Below, one piece after another: positions 19,154 to 29,801 of a DNA stretch of 64,000 bases; position 1 is the stretch's first letter; every line of letters starts with the position of its first letter. The translations under genes were made by a program, and so were the position numbers. Below the pieces are notes generated by a model. The model was not told the DNA's origin, made no database searches, and worked only from the letters and a program-made list of their open reading frames with translations. Source of the DNA: Takakia lepidozioides (lineage: Eukaryota > Streptophyta > Takakiopsida > Takakiales > Takakiaceae); the NCBI GenBank assembly GCA_030704615.1, contig CM060731.1, forward strand, positions 79,650,756-79,714,755. The letters run 5' to 3'.

Positions 19154-22100
19154 ATGACAGGGAGACTACAGTTCGAAGGTGGGATTATCTCCGTTTTGAG
19201 TGATCACGTTCTGCTCAATATACTCGAAAGGATACCGGACCGTATCGACCGGCAGTCATGGTCCATGGTTTGCAAACACTTCCTTTTCTTGGAAGCAAGT
19301 TGCAGGAAAGATGTACAACTTCTGAGATCCAAAGTTTTGTCGAGAATTTTGCAGAGGTATAACAACCTCGAGCACCTGGATCTCTCTATGTGCATTCGTG
19401 TGGACGATGAGAGTTTGCAGACAGTCGCTAGGTTAGCAGGGAAGCGACTTCTTTCGATCAAGCTGTCCAATTCGCGGGGATTTACCAACTACGGACTGGC
19501 AGCAATTGCAAGTGATTGCGTTTCTCTCAGGGACGTCGATCTTAGTACTTGCTCACAAGTTGGGGACTCCGGTATTTCCGCCCTTGGTCAGCTCAAACAC
19601 CTACAGAGCCTGAGCCTCCTTCGGTGCCGGAGAATTTCTGACATTGGTCTCGGTTGCTTGGCTGCCGGTTGCAAAGCGCTTCGGATTCTGAATTTGAGAT
19701 GGTGTTTGGGAGTCACAGATACAGGCATCGGTTATGTTGCAGGCAGCTGCACTCAGCTGCACTCTCTTGATCTCTCTTACACTGATGTATGAAATGCTTC
19801 CTTCCCCCTTACAAACTGAGTCCAGTACCCCTGGTTGGTGCATTGTCTGTAGGAGAGCTTTTGACACTGCATAAGGTGGAGCTACCGTCTGTTAATTACC
19901 ATTCACCTATCTGTGTATGTAGAGAGGCATTGTGATGGAGTCAGAGGGGAATCTTTGGAAAGTAAACTAGCTTGAACCTCATTCTTGTTCATAACGCCTA
20001 GAGAAGGAGGGTAGGGGTAGGAGTGGAAGGTGGTAGCTTCCTTAGCAGCGTTTGGTGACAAGGTCTTTCTGTTGTGGTGGTGCAGGTCACAGTCAAAGGC
20101 CTGTCATTTATTGTGCCTCTGAAGTACCTTGAGAATCTGATTCTCGTGTCCTGCAACAGCGTGAATGATGCTGGCTTGGAGTGTCTTAAGAATGGTTGCA
20201 GGTCCTTGCAGGTATAATGAAGTTGATTTCAGTGGTCTTTACCAGGGATGGATAAATATGTAGCTAGTTACCTATTTGCTATGGCAAGGAGTTTACTTGG
20301 AAAATCAGCTATCAGAACTGGATGTGGATTTCCAATGAACAGAAGGATTCAGTTTCTTCAAACTTTCAGGGGATTGGGCAGTAGATGATTCCAAATGGGG
20401 CTTTGTCCGGCTGGGGTGAAGTGCTATCAATGGCACTGTAACTGGGTGGCTCATAGCAACACCAGTTCACGAAGATGGAAGTGGTTGATCCTAAGTAGCC
20501 ATGTGGATGTTGTTATGTCAGTTTGTCTTCTACCTGAACAAAACACATGATTGTTACCTTACTTGTACTGTGTGCCTGCAGGGAGTTGAAGAAGATGAGC
20601 TGCTTCGTTCGATTATGGAGTAAATGACACTAGATACTGAGAGATAGAGCGTTTTCTATCCATAGATGTAGAGATTGGTTTGTAAGTGAGACACACGTGT
20701 AGATACTCTTGAAAAAGGATGGCCTTCATACAGCTTTTCTCACTTTTTACCCTTGTCTCCAAGTCAAACAACGGATTGGGAACAAGAGCTAAAAATTTAC
20801 TGGTGGCATTTGCAGAAGCTTGATGTCACAGGATGCCTGAATGTCAGCAGTCTGGGTGTCATGGCCCTGGCCAATAGCTCTGTGCCACTTCAACAGCTGT
20901 CACTCTCGTACTGTTTACCGGTAGGTCTTCATGCATGTTCTCTCATTTGTAGTGGAGAGACTCTTGTCAGTTCATGGCTTGGGATCAGCCAATTGTCTGT
21001 GACCTTTTTCTTGTCTCCCATGGGTTGGGTTGTGCCTTCCATTGGGCTTTTTTCTTTCCAATATTAAGACGAACAGCTACATAAATGCTTTTGATCAGAC
21101 CTTGGTGGATCCATTTTTATTGGGTACAAGAATGTGGACATTTTGCCTAAGAGTCTTTCCTGAGGCTATGTGCATGCAAATGGTATGAGTCTCTCTAGTG
21201 AACCATCATCACATCCATCCACAGATAATGTGGCATCTCACACGCTTGTGGATGACAGATAACTTATGAGCTGCTTGCAAGTCTTCGGAAGTTTGAGGAG
21301 CTGCAAGGGATGAAATTGGATGGGTGTGACATTGCTGGGGCCGGGCTGGAGTTAATAGGCAAAGGATGTAAGGCCCTCAAGGAGCTCAGCTTGAGCAAAT
21401 GTCGTGGTGTGACTGATGCTGGAATGAGGGGCCTTGTGGCTGGCTGCACGGGCATGCACAAGTTGGATCTTACCTGTTGTGGTGAACTCACTGATGTGAC
21501 ATTAGTGTCCATTGCAGCATACTGCAAGGGGCTTCTGAGCCTTAAGATGGAATCTTGTGGCCATGTCACCGATGCTGGCCTTGCTTTGATAGGCAATGAG
21601 TGCCCTTTCTTGGAAGAGCTCAATCTGACAGACTGCAATGTCACTGATAGTGGTATATTCATCCTCCTCCCTCTATTATTTGGTGTAGCTTTGGTGCTTG
21701 AGTATGGAGCGATGTGGTGCTGTGGTCATCAGTGCCTGGGGCTTGAGGTCATGGAAGTGGTACATTTGAATTTAGTCAGCCTTTTTTCTAGACTTGAGCT
21801 GGTTGTCGTACTATGTTAGTCCCCTGCAGGGAGTGTCGTGGGCTTTTGACATTTGAACGCAAGGTGCAGAGGCACCATTGGATCAATATGCATTTTGTTA
21901 TGAGTTTTATTTTGGGGATATGGCAGGTTTGAAGTCGATTGCAAGATGCACAGCACTAAGGTTTTTGAAGTTGGGCTTCTGCTTAAACATCACAGACAGC
22001 GGACTTGTATTCATTGGTGCGGGTTGCACTAACTTACGAGACCTCGATCTCTACAGGTATGTGCCTGAGAAGATACACCTTCCCACAGATTGCAGTTAGT

Positions 22101-23073
22101 TTACATCCACTTCCTCACAGGTCATACCGTGAAGTTTGTAATGTTGAAGTCAGAACGTTGTGCTAAGACAATGTCAATAGCTGCACTCCGACTGTTCGAA
22201 AGCCTCATTATTTATCTGAGCAAGGATATGTTGTGGATTCCTGACATGCAGTTCTTGGTTGGATGTTGTCAGGTCTGTGGGCATTGGGGATGCTGGAGTG
22301 GCAGCGATTACCAGTGGATGCCGACGGCTAAGGGTTTTGAACCTCTCCTATTGTGCACGCATCACGGATATGAGCATGCAGTCACTAGTGCAACTGAGGG
22401 ATCTGCAGCAACTTGAGATGCGTTCATGTATCCTCGTATCCTCTCTGGGGCTGTCATTTGTAGGAGCTGCCTGCAAGAACATGGTGGAGCTGGACATCAA
22501 GCGGTGCATTAACATTGGGGACCCTGGCATTATAGCGGTTGCTCAAGGATGCCCCAATCTTAGAGAGGTGAAAATGACCCTTTCACTTTGTTATGTACAT
22601 TTAGATCAGTAACAAGTGTGGACAGCTGCTACAGTATTGTTACAAAAATGCAGAGTGATGCCTGTTGCTACATATGCAAGTTTTGGTGTGCATCTAACGT
22701 GTTGATGGCATTTAACAGTTGGTGGTCCTCAGTTCATGCTTGTGTCCTATGTCTATGTGGTGTGTCAATTGGAGTGGTGGTTGTGGACCAGGGGATGCTA
22801 AAATGATTGACGTGTGTGCAGATCAACATCTCCTACTGCTCCGTGACAAATGAGGGGTTTATGGCAATTGCGAGGCAGAATTGCATTCAGAATTTGAAGC
22901 TGATGCACCTCAAGCATGTCACTGATGACTGCTATGCACCTGCTCTCCTGGGTTGTGGCAGCCTTAAGAAATTGAAACTGCTTACTCGGCTACAGATGGT
23001 GATACCTGGAGATGTGATCAGCCAGTTACAATCTCGGGGTTGCAGGATTCGATGGATGGAAAAACCACCTTAG
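19154..23073 (+). CDS. FBL3: F-box/LRR-repeat protein (FBL3/RAE1 type)
   Basis: Seven exons: 19154-19786, 20086-20211, 20816-20920, 21259-21652, 21927-22056, 22273-22567 and 22822-23073. All have GT-AG borders, phase is kept throughout, and the product is 644 residues, close to the family length of about 665. An F-box lies at about residues 12-55 (ISVLSDHVLLNILERIP...SMVCKHF), followed by AMN1/Skp2-type leucine-rich repeats with the pattern CxxLxxLxLxxCxxVTDxGL. The C-terminus (DLYRSVGIGDAG, INISYC, ALLGCGSLKKLKL, QLQSRGCRIRW) matches the plant FBL3 type. In the family the F-box recruits SKP1 of an SCF ubiquitin ligase and the LRRs hold the substrate; Arabidopsis RAE1 of this type controls STOP1. 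The F-box and LRRs are seen; the substrate here is inference. The frame is intact. Confidence 0.92.
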
Positions 23074-23273
23074 CATAGTACCTGAATTTCTTCCACGGTG
23101 TCTTCTGTTGTGGTTGGAGCTTGGTACTTCCAAGTATCCAGTCTCCTGTCCATTCCTTTATGCTTCATACCCCAGGACGGCCCAGAAACAGGACCAGCAC
23201 ACAGACGCACTCAGACATCTGTGGCTGATCAGGTTCATATTAATATGCTGGTACAAGTGGACATCTATCATTC

Positions 23274-23302
23274 AATAAATTTGAAACAATCTTTGAAATA
23301 AA
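23274..23302 (+). terminator. Polyadenylation signals of the F-box gene
   Basis: Two AATAAA hexamers lie at 23274-23279 and 23297-23302, about 200-230 bases after the F-box/LRR stop codon. This is a plausible 3' UTR end. Cleavage position not known. Confidence 0.55.
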
Positions 23303-23859
23303 GTGAGTGGAACATACTCCCCACCAACTCACCACAGCAGCCTTACAGTCACAACGATTGATACTTACTGTTGACAGTAACATTTAGTATCCTCCTCCCC
23401 CGCCCCTCTAATGCCTTCTGCCAGTGTGGGTGATCTGCAAACTGGGTGTGTGTTGTCGTGCTGTTTGCAGTGGATAAAAGGCATTTCCAATGTACATATT
23501 GAGATTTCTTTTAATTGTTGGATGGTCGAGCGTCAAACTTTATTGATAAAGTATAGAAAGTTTGAAAAGTGGGTAACACAAGAGTTGCAGAAATGAGAAC
23601 CGAGAGTCAACCTACAGGAAGCCACCGGTCACTAAAATGCATGGTGAGTGCCATTAAATCAAGTGGAATAAAGGGGACCGATAGTAACACTTGCCTCTAT
23701 GAACTTCTTTGCACCCTCAGCTGCCTTGTCTTTCCCTCTTGTAGCCACTTTGACCTACCTGCCGTACCTGGCCCGACCCCCAACATAGCAAACAACTACT
23801 CACGTTGGCTCTGGCTCTCAAACCACTAGTGAGACACGCTACTAGTGCCTATGCCAGCA

Positions 23860-24377
23860 TGTTGAAGACACAAGTTACAAGCAACTAGTCAGTTGCTTCT
23901 CACCGGACCGACATATTAGTAGAAGTTGCTTCTCACCGGACCAACATATTAGTAGAAGTATCTAGAATCTGGAACTATGTAGAAAGTCAACTAGAACTAG
24001 AACTATCTAGAAAGCCCATGCTAGAAAGTCAATCCTTAATTTTTGGACCCTTCATTTCATTAAATAATACAAGTGGCCTTAATACATTGGCCCCTCTTTT
24101 AACTCCTGGACCACACTAATTCCTGGACCACTCTAGAATTAACCGGGCCGAATGAAACTGCTCTATATATAAGGCTTTGAAAATTGATGTTAGTGGAAGG
24201 GTTCCCGGGTAAGTGATTTGACAACAAGTGTCTAGGGCACATCGAGTGCCTTGCCACTTGTCTACACTGTTAAACTTCTTCCTTTGTTAAACTTCTTCCT
24301 TTGTTATGTGATGTACCTTCTGACTCATCAGAACCTACTGACTCGGAACCTACACACACTCCGTTGAACAGTAGGGG
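23860..24377 (+). mobile_element. LTR-like block with TATA box and internal short tandem repeats
   Basis: The block begins TGTTGAAG and may end GTTGAACA near 24377. It contains a tandem of about 34 bp (GTTGCTTCTCACCGGACC... twice, 23911-23980), a TATA-like CTCTATATATAAGGC at about 24160, and a doubled TTAAACTTCTTCCTTTG near 24269-24302. This resembles a Copia-type LTR with U3 repeats and TATA box. No target-site duplication or internal region was found, so a solo LTR or an unrelated promoter-bearing repeat are both possible. Confidence 0.4.
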
Positions 24378-24469
24378 CTCCTCCAATTTAACTTGCTGTA
24401 CGACCGGGGAAGACACACTCCGTTGAAGGTCCTCCACTGCGGTTATTCTCGTACGGTATGGCCTGCATT

Positions 24470-24640
24470 ATTATAGGGGAAGGGCAGCGGATGAGACCCT
24501 TCCCCATTCATCAAACGAGGAGGGCAGTAGCCCGAGGTCATGCTTTTGAAAACGGCAGAAGGGCCGAGCCAGCTGCCCTTCACCGGCGGTAAAAGCCAAC
24601 CTGCACCCTTCATTCGCCCCCAAGAATAGGTAACCATCTT
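24470..24640 (+). repeat. Dispersed repeat, copy 2 (partner at 17.16 kb)
   Basis: The same ordered blocks as the copy near 17160: GAGGAGGGCAGTAG, CCGAGG, GAAAACGG, GAAGGGCCGA, GCCCTTCACC, and TTCGCCCCC at the end. Diverged by many substitutions. Same orientation. Confidence 0.55.
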
Positions 24641-24860
24641 ACAAATTTCATAAGGCCCTAGGTGTCTTACGCCTGATGTGAGGGGCGTCCTTCTGTCAAG
24701 ATGAAAACTTCCCGTCTGAAAAGGTAACAAGAAGGTAAATAAATTAACATAAGAAATTTCTAGGTGGATTTTTACATACTAGAGAAGGTGCCTCCCAGGG
24801 CGCAGATGCTCGCCTTCACCTTGGAGGCTGGAGCGACCATGTTCAGCTTCTTAACCCCTA

Positions 24861-24904
24861 ATGGATGACGCGACCCGAATTGGGTCGCGTAAAAAATCAT
24901 CCAT
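24861..24904. repeat. Inverted repeat (hairpin)
   Basis: The arms ATGGATGA and TCATCCAT enclose the arms ACGCGACCC and GGGTCGCGT, with GAATT as the inner loop and an A run as a bulge on the right. It would fold into a two-part hairpin. No gene is adjacent; it may be a transposon end or a terminal palindrome. Confidence 0.65.
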
Positions 24905-25199
24905 GATGTAGAATCATTGGATGAACTTGGATGAATACCATTTCTGAATGAAAGTTGTAGTATGTGAAGTTACGCTCATTTTCATATTTATGGCCCTAAA
25001 AGGATAAAAGTAGTGCCATCCAGATGAAATGAAGAAGGATACCCATAATCTTGTGGTTTAGGGCCCTCCACCACCATTGACCTAGCCACGTGGTGCCAAA
25101 ATGACTACGATAGTGTGCATGCAGGGTGTGCACATCCACCAGTGCAGAATAGGCAGGCCACCTTATATATAGTGAAGGGTTGCAGCAGGACGAGCTATC

Positions 25200-25800
25200 T
25201 TGCCGCGCATTGAATCAAGCATCTTTCGAGCCTGCTTAACTACTTTCCTTGTTGGTTTTTTGTTTATGTTTTGCTTGCTCTTGCCCATGATTGCTTATAT
25301 GGACTTTGCAGGGGGGGTCTCTTTTGTGAGCTCATTTTTGGGTCAACGTGACTTACACAGTTGCCTATTTTGTAGGTTGTGCGCGGCGCAAGCTGTCCGT
25401 TGTGCTCCATTGGTTTAGGCATTACAGCTCCTGGTTATGATGCATTTACGATAATCTTAGGGCTAGAATGGAACCTATTTAGATTTGGCATGTGTCATAC
25501 TAGGTTGTGATGTTAATGCGCACTATAATTTTGACCTTCCATTTATGTATGTTTAAAGCATTTGGGCTTGCATTCATTGGGGTGACTTGTGTGGGGTGAT
25601 AGGGAAACCATGGCACCAAAGTCTAAGTCGGCTACTGCAACTCAGCCACCACCACCTCCACTTGAGCATGCAGCTGCAGCTGAGGTTATAAAGGAATGGG
25701 CGTTTGGGAAGCAACTGCACTCTTTAGTAGTGCAAGGTAATCCTTGGTTGCCTCTGTCCCGAGTTCCTGTGTAGTTTGTCTTTTTTTCTATCGGTGGCTT
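25200..25800 (+). other. Unrecognised short open frames
   Basis: A frame at 25200-25418 would give a hydrophobic 72-residue peptide (Phe/Leu-rich membrane-like segment). A frame at 25589-25774 gives a Pro/Ala-rich head followed by EWAFGKQLHSLVVQGNPWL. The second resembles the start of a transposon-encoded protein, but no domain could be named. Both are followed by stop codons, and no exon structure was evident. Confidence 0.25.
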
Positions 25801-26025
25801 CCCCACCCTCGCCCTCACAATTTTTTATTTTTGTATAGACGTCAAGTCACTCTATTCTTGGTTGGATAGAGAGAAAATAGGAAGGAGATAAAGAGGGTTT
25901 CAGTGACGCTGTCAAAGATAACATGTCTAGCCTGATGCCAACAGTCAAGCGTATCAAACAATTGGCTTATGCAAAGAGAACAGTTTGTGTAAGTGTGACA
26001 TCACCTCCCAAACAGCGCAGTTACG

Positions 26026-26066
26026 GCGTGGGCCTAGCCATGTAAGCCTGTGAGCTAGGCCCACGC
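26026..26066. repeat. Perfect 13-bp stem inverted repeat
   Basis: GCGTGGGCCTAGC at 26026-26038 and its exact complement GCTAGGCCCACGC at 26054-26066 leave a 15-base loop. It lies about 130 bp left of the fold-back element at 26.19 kb. Related words (GGCTCAC, CAGGCTCACG) recur on the other side near 26900-26950, hinting at an outer layer of the same element. Confidence 0.75.
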
Positions 26067-26193
26067 TTCACCCACAAAATGTGAGTGCAGGGTGGTAGTG
26101 CAAAGAAAGATGACCTATACCCAAGGTCAGGCGAAAGAAGACATACGCGAGAAATCAGATATTTGTTTGACTGACAGAATGATTGTAGACAAG

Positions 26194-26796
26194 GAGACTC
26201 TTATTTTTTCCACTATCAGTGCACACACATATGAACAAAATACAACACTGTAGAAGGTAGTGCTACCATGATCGTCAACGATCATGGTTCCCAACATCTG
26301 CACATACAATTGGCCTAAGGTTTTTCTTTTTTGGGCCTTAGCTGCTTGAGGCCAAATCCACGATCGTTCATGATGGAGGCAAATGGATGTATATAAGGCC
26401 CAAAAACCAAAAATAAACTTAAACGCATGAGGCCAAATCCACGATCGAGGCAAATGGAAGTATATAAAGCGCCCCCCCCCCAAAAAAAAAAAAAAAAAAC
26501 CTTATATACGTCTATTTGCCTCGATCGTGAACTGTCGTGGATTTGGCCTAAGTTTTTTTTTTTTTCTTTGGCCTTGCTGCATGAGGCTATCCACGATCGT
26601 TAACAATCGAGGCAAATGGACGTATATAAGGCAATCCAAAATAATAATAATAAATAATAAAAACTGAAACCAACATGTTACAGTATTTGCAGGTGGGGGG
26701 AACTACAATCATTGACGATCTCCGCAACACTACCTTCTGGAGCGTCGTGTTTTGTTCATATTTCTGTGCACTGTTATTGGAAAAAATGAGGGTCTC
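26194..26796. mobile_element. Fold-back / TIR element of about 600 bp with internal subrepeats
   Basis: The left arm (about 26194-26298, starting GAGACTCTTATTTTTTCCA) and the right arm (about 26697-26796, ending TGGAAAAAATGAGGGTCTC) are inverted copies over about 100 bp, sharing GTGCAC, ATATGAACAAAA, GAAGGTAGTG and GATCGTCAA in order. The interior carries four copies, one of them inverted, of a motif with GGCCAAATCCACGATCG and GAGGCAAATGGACGTATATAAGG. It also has a C10/A18 homopolymer junction near 26471-26499. There is no transposase. This fits a non-autonomous DNA transposon or MITE-like fold-back element; the target-site duplication was not clear. Confidence 0.7.
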
Positions 26797-27119
26797 TATG
26801 TTATAATATGCACATGTTTTCGCGGAAATGGGCGTCTGTCCGCGGTAATAGGTGTTAGTCTGTTGTTATGGGCCTGAGAAATCGCGTGCCGAAACGTGAG
26901 CTTGCCCAGGCTCACAAGCCCACAGGCTCACGGGGCCAGGCTCACGTTCTAGCATTCGACCCTCCCAAGGGTGTGGTGATGAGAAGAAGTAGTGATGGAT
27001 AGAATGTCCCAATTGGGAGATAGTGTGGTGATTATGCCTTGAGTAATGGCGGGTTTGTGAGTCATGGGACGATGATTCCCATCGCTGAATTAGGTCGGTC
27101 TGCTTTGGGAGAATTACAA

Positions 27120-28180
27120 CCTTATCCCTGTGCGTCTCCTATGTCGAGGCCCATCTAAGCCCATGTGCAATCTTCCATGTATCCAAGTGCATCTCCCATG
27201 TAGAGGCCCAAATATCTATTGTCATCTAGCCAAGTGCGATATCCTATATATCCAAGTACATCTCCTATGTAACCAAGGGCGTCTCCCATGTGCGTCTCCT
27301 ATGTCGAGGCCCATCTAAGCCCAGTGTGCAATCTCCTGTGTATCCAAGTACGTCTCCCATGTCAAGGCCCCATTTATTTTTTTTCATGAATTTATTGAGT
27401 AATAATATCCAGTCATTATTGATATGTCTCCCGTCTCTAGGGTAGCATGTGTGCAGTTGGCCCAAGTGTCAAGTGTCATCTAAGTCCAATGCAATCCCTT
27501 GTGTATCCAAGTTCGTCTCCTATGTGGAGGCCCAAATGCGACCTATAGGGTAGCATGTGCCGTTGTCCCAAGTGTCCATTGTCATCTAAGCCCACGTGTA
27601 AGATCTTCTATGCATCCCACTGCATCTCCTATGTCGAGGCCCAAGCGCGACCTCTAGGGTAGCCTGTACCGTTGGCCCAAGTGTCCAGTGTCGTCTAAGC
27701 CCAAGTGTAAGATCTTCTATGTATCCTAGTGCGTCTCCTATGTCCAGGCCCAAGTGCGACCTCTAGTGTAGCCTATGTCGTTGGCCCATATGTGAAGAAT
27801 TGAAATCTAAGACCAAGTGTAATTCCCTATTCAAGTGCGTCTCCTATGTCGAGTCCCATCTAAGCGCAAGTGCAATCTTCTATTTATGTATCCAAGTGCA
27901 TCTCCCATGTAGAGCCCCAATTGTCCACTCTCATCTGCCCAAGTCCAATCTCCTATGTATCTAGTGCAATTTCATATGCATCCAAGTGCGTCTCCTATGT
28001 CGAGGCCCAAGTGCAACCTCTAGGCCCTAGGGTAGCCTGTGCCGTTGGCCCAAGTGTCCAATGTCATCTAAGTCATCTAAGTCTAATCATTTTTTTTCCA
28101 CAGAGCCTACGACCAGATTTGAACCGGAGACCTTTTCCTGTCATGTTGGGCCTCCAACCATTGTGCAGCGACCAAAAATA
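27120..28180 (-). mobile_element. tRNA-headed SINE with tandemly expanded body
   Basis: On the minus strand the head (28180-28083) has an A-box-like GGTCGCTGCACAATGGTTGG (rev. of about 28153-28173) and a B-box GGTTCAAATC (rev. of 28116-28125), as in RNA polymerase III promoters inherited from tRNA. It is followed by an A/T stretch and ATGATTAGACTT. The body to 27120 is an array of degenerate units of roughly 100-110 bp. They carry CTAAGCCCAAGTG, ATCTCCTATGTATCCAAGTGC, GTCTCCTATGTCGAGGCCCA, GACCTCTAGGGTAGCC and GTGCCGTTGGCCCAAGTGTCC (plus-strand words). The array has roughly eight to ten partial units. A second copy at 40.74-40.98 kb has the same head but a much shorter body. Confidence 0.7.
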
Positions 28181-28399
28181 CTTGAAATTTGTTTAACCAT
28201 ATCTCATCGTTTTTTTCCACAGAGCCTTTTCAGTTAACTATTTTCTGGCTTGTGTGGTCAAATTCTCAGTTTAGAAGTACTGGATTAAGCTTTATGAAGA
28301 CGGTGCGTATTATCCCCCATTCCACCAGCGAGTATAACCCTCTACCTCATGTGCATTCACAGCAAAATATGAGATAAAACCCTGATGCTAGAACTTCAC

Positions 28400-29420
28400 T
28401 GCCAAACACTACAAAGAGAGAATGAGGCCCTTTTTGTCTAGTCTAATTGTGCCAATGCCCTAAGTGCCAAGTTTGGCCAAGTCATACAGAAGCTAGACCG
28501 AGGTGAAGTAATTGTCACTGACAATGACATGCCCCAATCCTGTGGCAAGCTTCGTGACAACATCATAACCCTTTCTCTTACCACTTTAATGCCTCTAGCC
28601 CTCAGGGTGGCCTGGCCCTTTCATTCTAGCCATAGTAAGAAATCATAAGTCTCAGAGTCAGCCAATGGCCACATCTTTATGTCCTACTTGCATGGTTTCT
28701 TAGGCATGTACATCATAATTGCACAATACTTCTTCTTATAACGTATCATCACCTCATCAACCGTCAGCATTTTATTAAGATTCTAGAGACTCTTAGTACA
28801 CCTACCAACAATTTCATTAAAAACCCATCCAAGCTTTCCAAGCTTATCAAAATTGGCACTGCTACAATTTACCACCATAGTGACGTTGTCCACAAGATGC
28901 AAATAGCAGAGTATGGCCTCATATCTATATCATTACTTTGCGGATGATAGGACAAGATAAAAGCACTTCTGATTTTCTCAGTAACATCGAGTTTATGGCA
29001 ACTTCTTGATGCCCATAAACACACAGATATCAATCCAAGCCCGGAGCTCAAGTACCGTCAACTCCGTCCATTGAAGCCCCCCACAAGTGCCTCTACTCAA
29101 TGCTTCAGAGGCATACTGGTTCGACTCCTTACATATTTGCTGCAGTACATTTTGCCTCCAAAACAGATGAAAGAACCAACTTGGAGTGGAGCTCTTCATG
29201 TTCAGGAGGCAGACAGCTAGACCAGGTTGATGCCCAGTGCAAGCATCTCTATCACTAATAAAATCAGTGTCAAATTTGGTTTCCCAAGTCTTAGGCTTGA
29301 ACATATCCGCGAAATCAAGGTTTGGTTTTTCATCACAGTCCACGTTAAATACGTCAGTTTTCCAATTTGCCTCATTAGCGGCAAGAACCAACAAATTTGA
29401 CCAACGCACCTGTGTTTCAA
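28400..29420 (-). pseudogene. piggyBac-type transposase, decayed
   Basis: On the minus strand the frame 29409-28993 reads FFHLFWRQNVLQQICKESN, YASEAL, WTELTVLELRAWIDICVFMG and IKKLP. This is the N-terminal piggyBac (DDE_Tnp_1_7) pattern LFF...I...ETNRYA...WTxVTxxELKAFIGLxxLMGIxxLP. Farther on, and interrupted by stops, are DKLGKLGWVFNEIVGR, LNKMLTVDEVMIRYK (first catalytic Asp in the VDExM motif), YMPKKPCK and IKMWPLADSETYDFLLW (family: YMPxKPxKxGIKxWxLxDxxTGY). At least three in-frame stops and frame slips make it non-functional. The distal catalytic motifs and the terminal inverted repeats (TTAA-flanked) were not found. piggyBac transposases are DDE enzymes that cut and paste at TTAA. Confidence 0.8.
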
Positions 29421-29439
29421 TTTTTCACACATGGGCCAC

Positions 29440-29540
29440 CAGCAAAGGCTACCCTAGAGGTCGCACTTGGGCCTAGACATGGGAGACGTACTTGGATACA
29501 TAGGAGATTGCACTTGGGCGAAGGGCACAGGCTACCCTAG
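29440..29540 (+). repeat. Fragment of the SINE body, inverted
   Basis: It carries GGCTACCCTAGAGGTCGCAC, TTGGGCCTAGACATGGGAG, TTGGATACATAGGAGATTGC and ACAGGCTACCCTAG, the reverse complement of the units at 27.1-28.1 kb, without the tRNA-like head. It abuts the piggyBac remnant. Confidence 0.65.
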
Positions 29541-29801
29541 TATATATAGCATCATTCCTTCAAAACAAAAAATGTTTAAAGAAAACAATCATAAAGCACA
29601 TTAGGGTTCTGGGGAATGGTGACATCTGGTTTTGTCTGCCTTTGGGCTAGGGCTCTGCCCACTGTATGCCTCATGGCTCAGAAAAGGGGTTAATTTTCCC
29701 CCTGATGGCCCTGTAGCTGCTCAGGCTTTCTTCCAAAAAAAAAACAATCAGATTATCCTTGGTCACTGTGCGATCAGACAATAGCTGAATGTGAAAGTGT
29801 T

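Noticed and set aside
27120-28100. CRISPR-like array
   Set aside because: The units are degenerate, lack constant-length repeats with unique spacers, and are the body of a tRNA-headed SINE in a eukaryotic genome.
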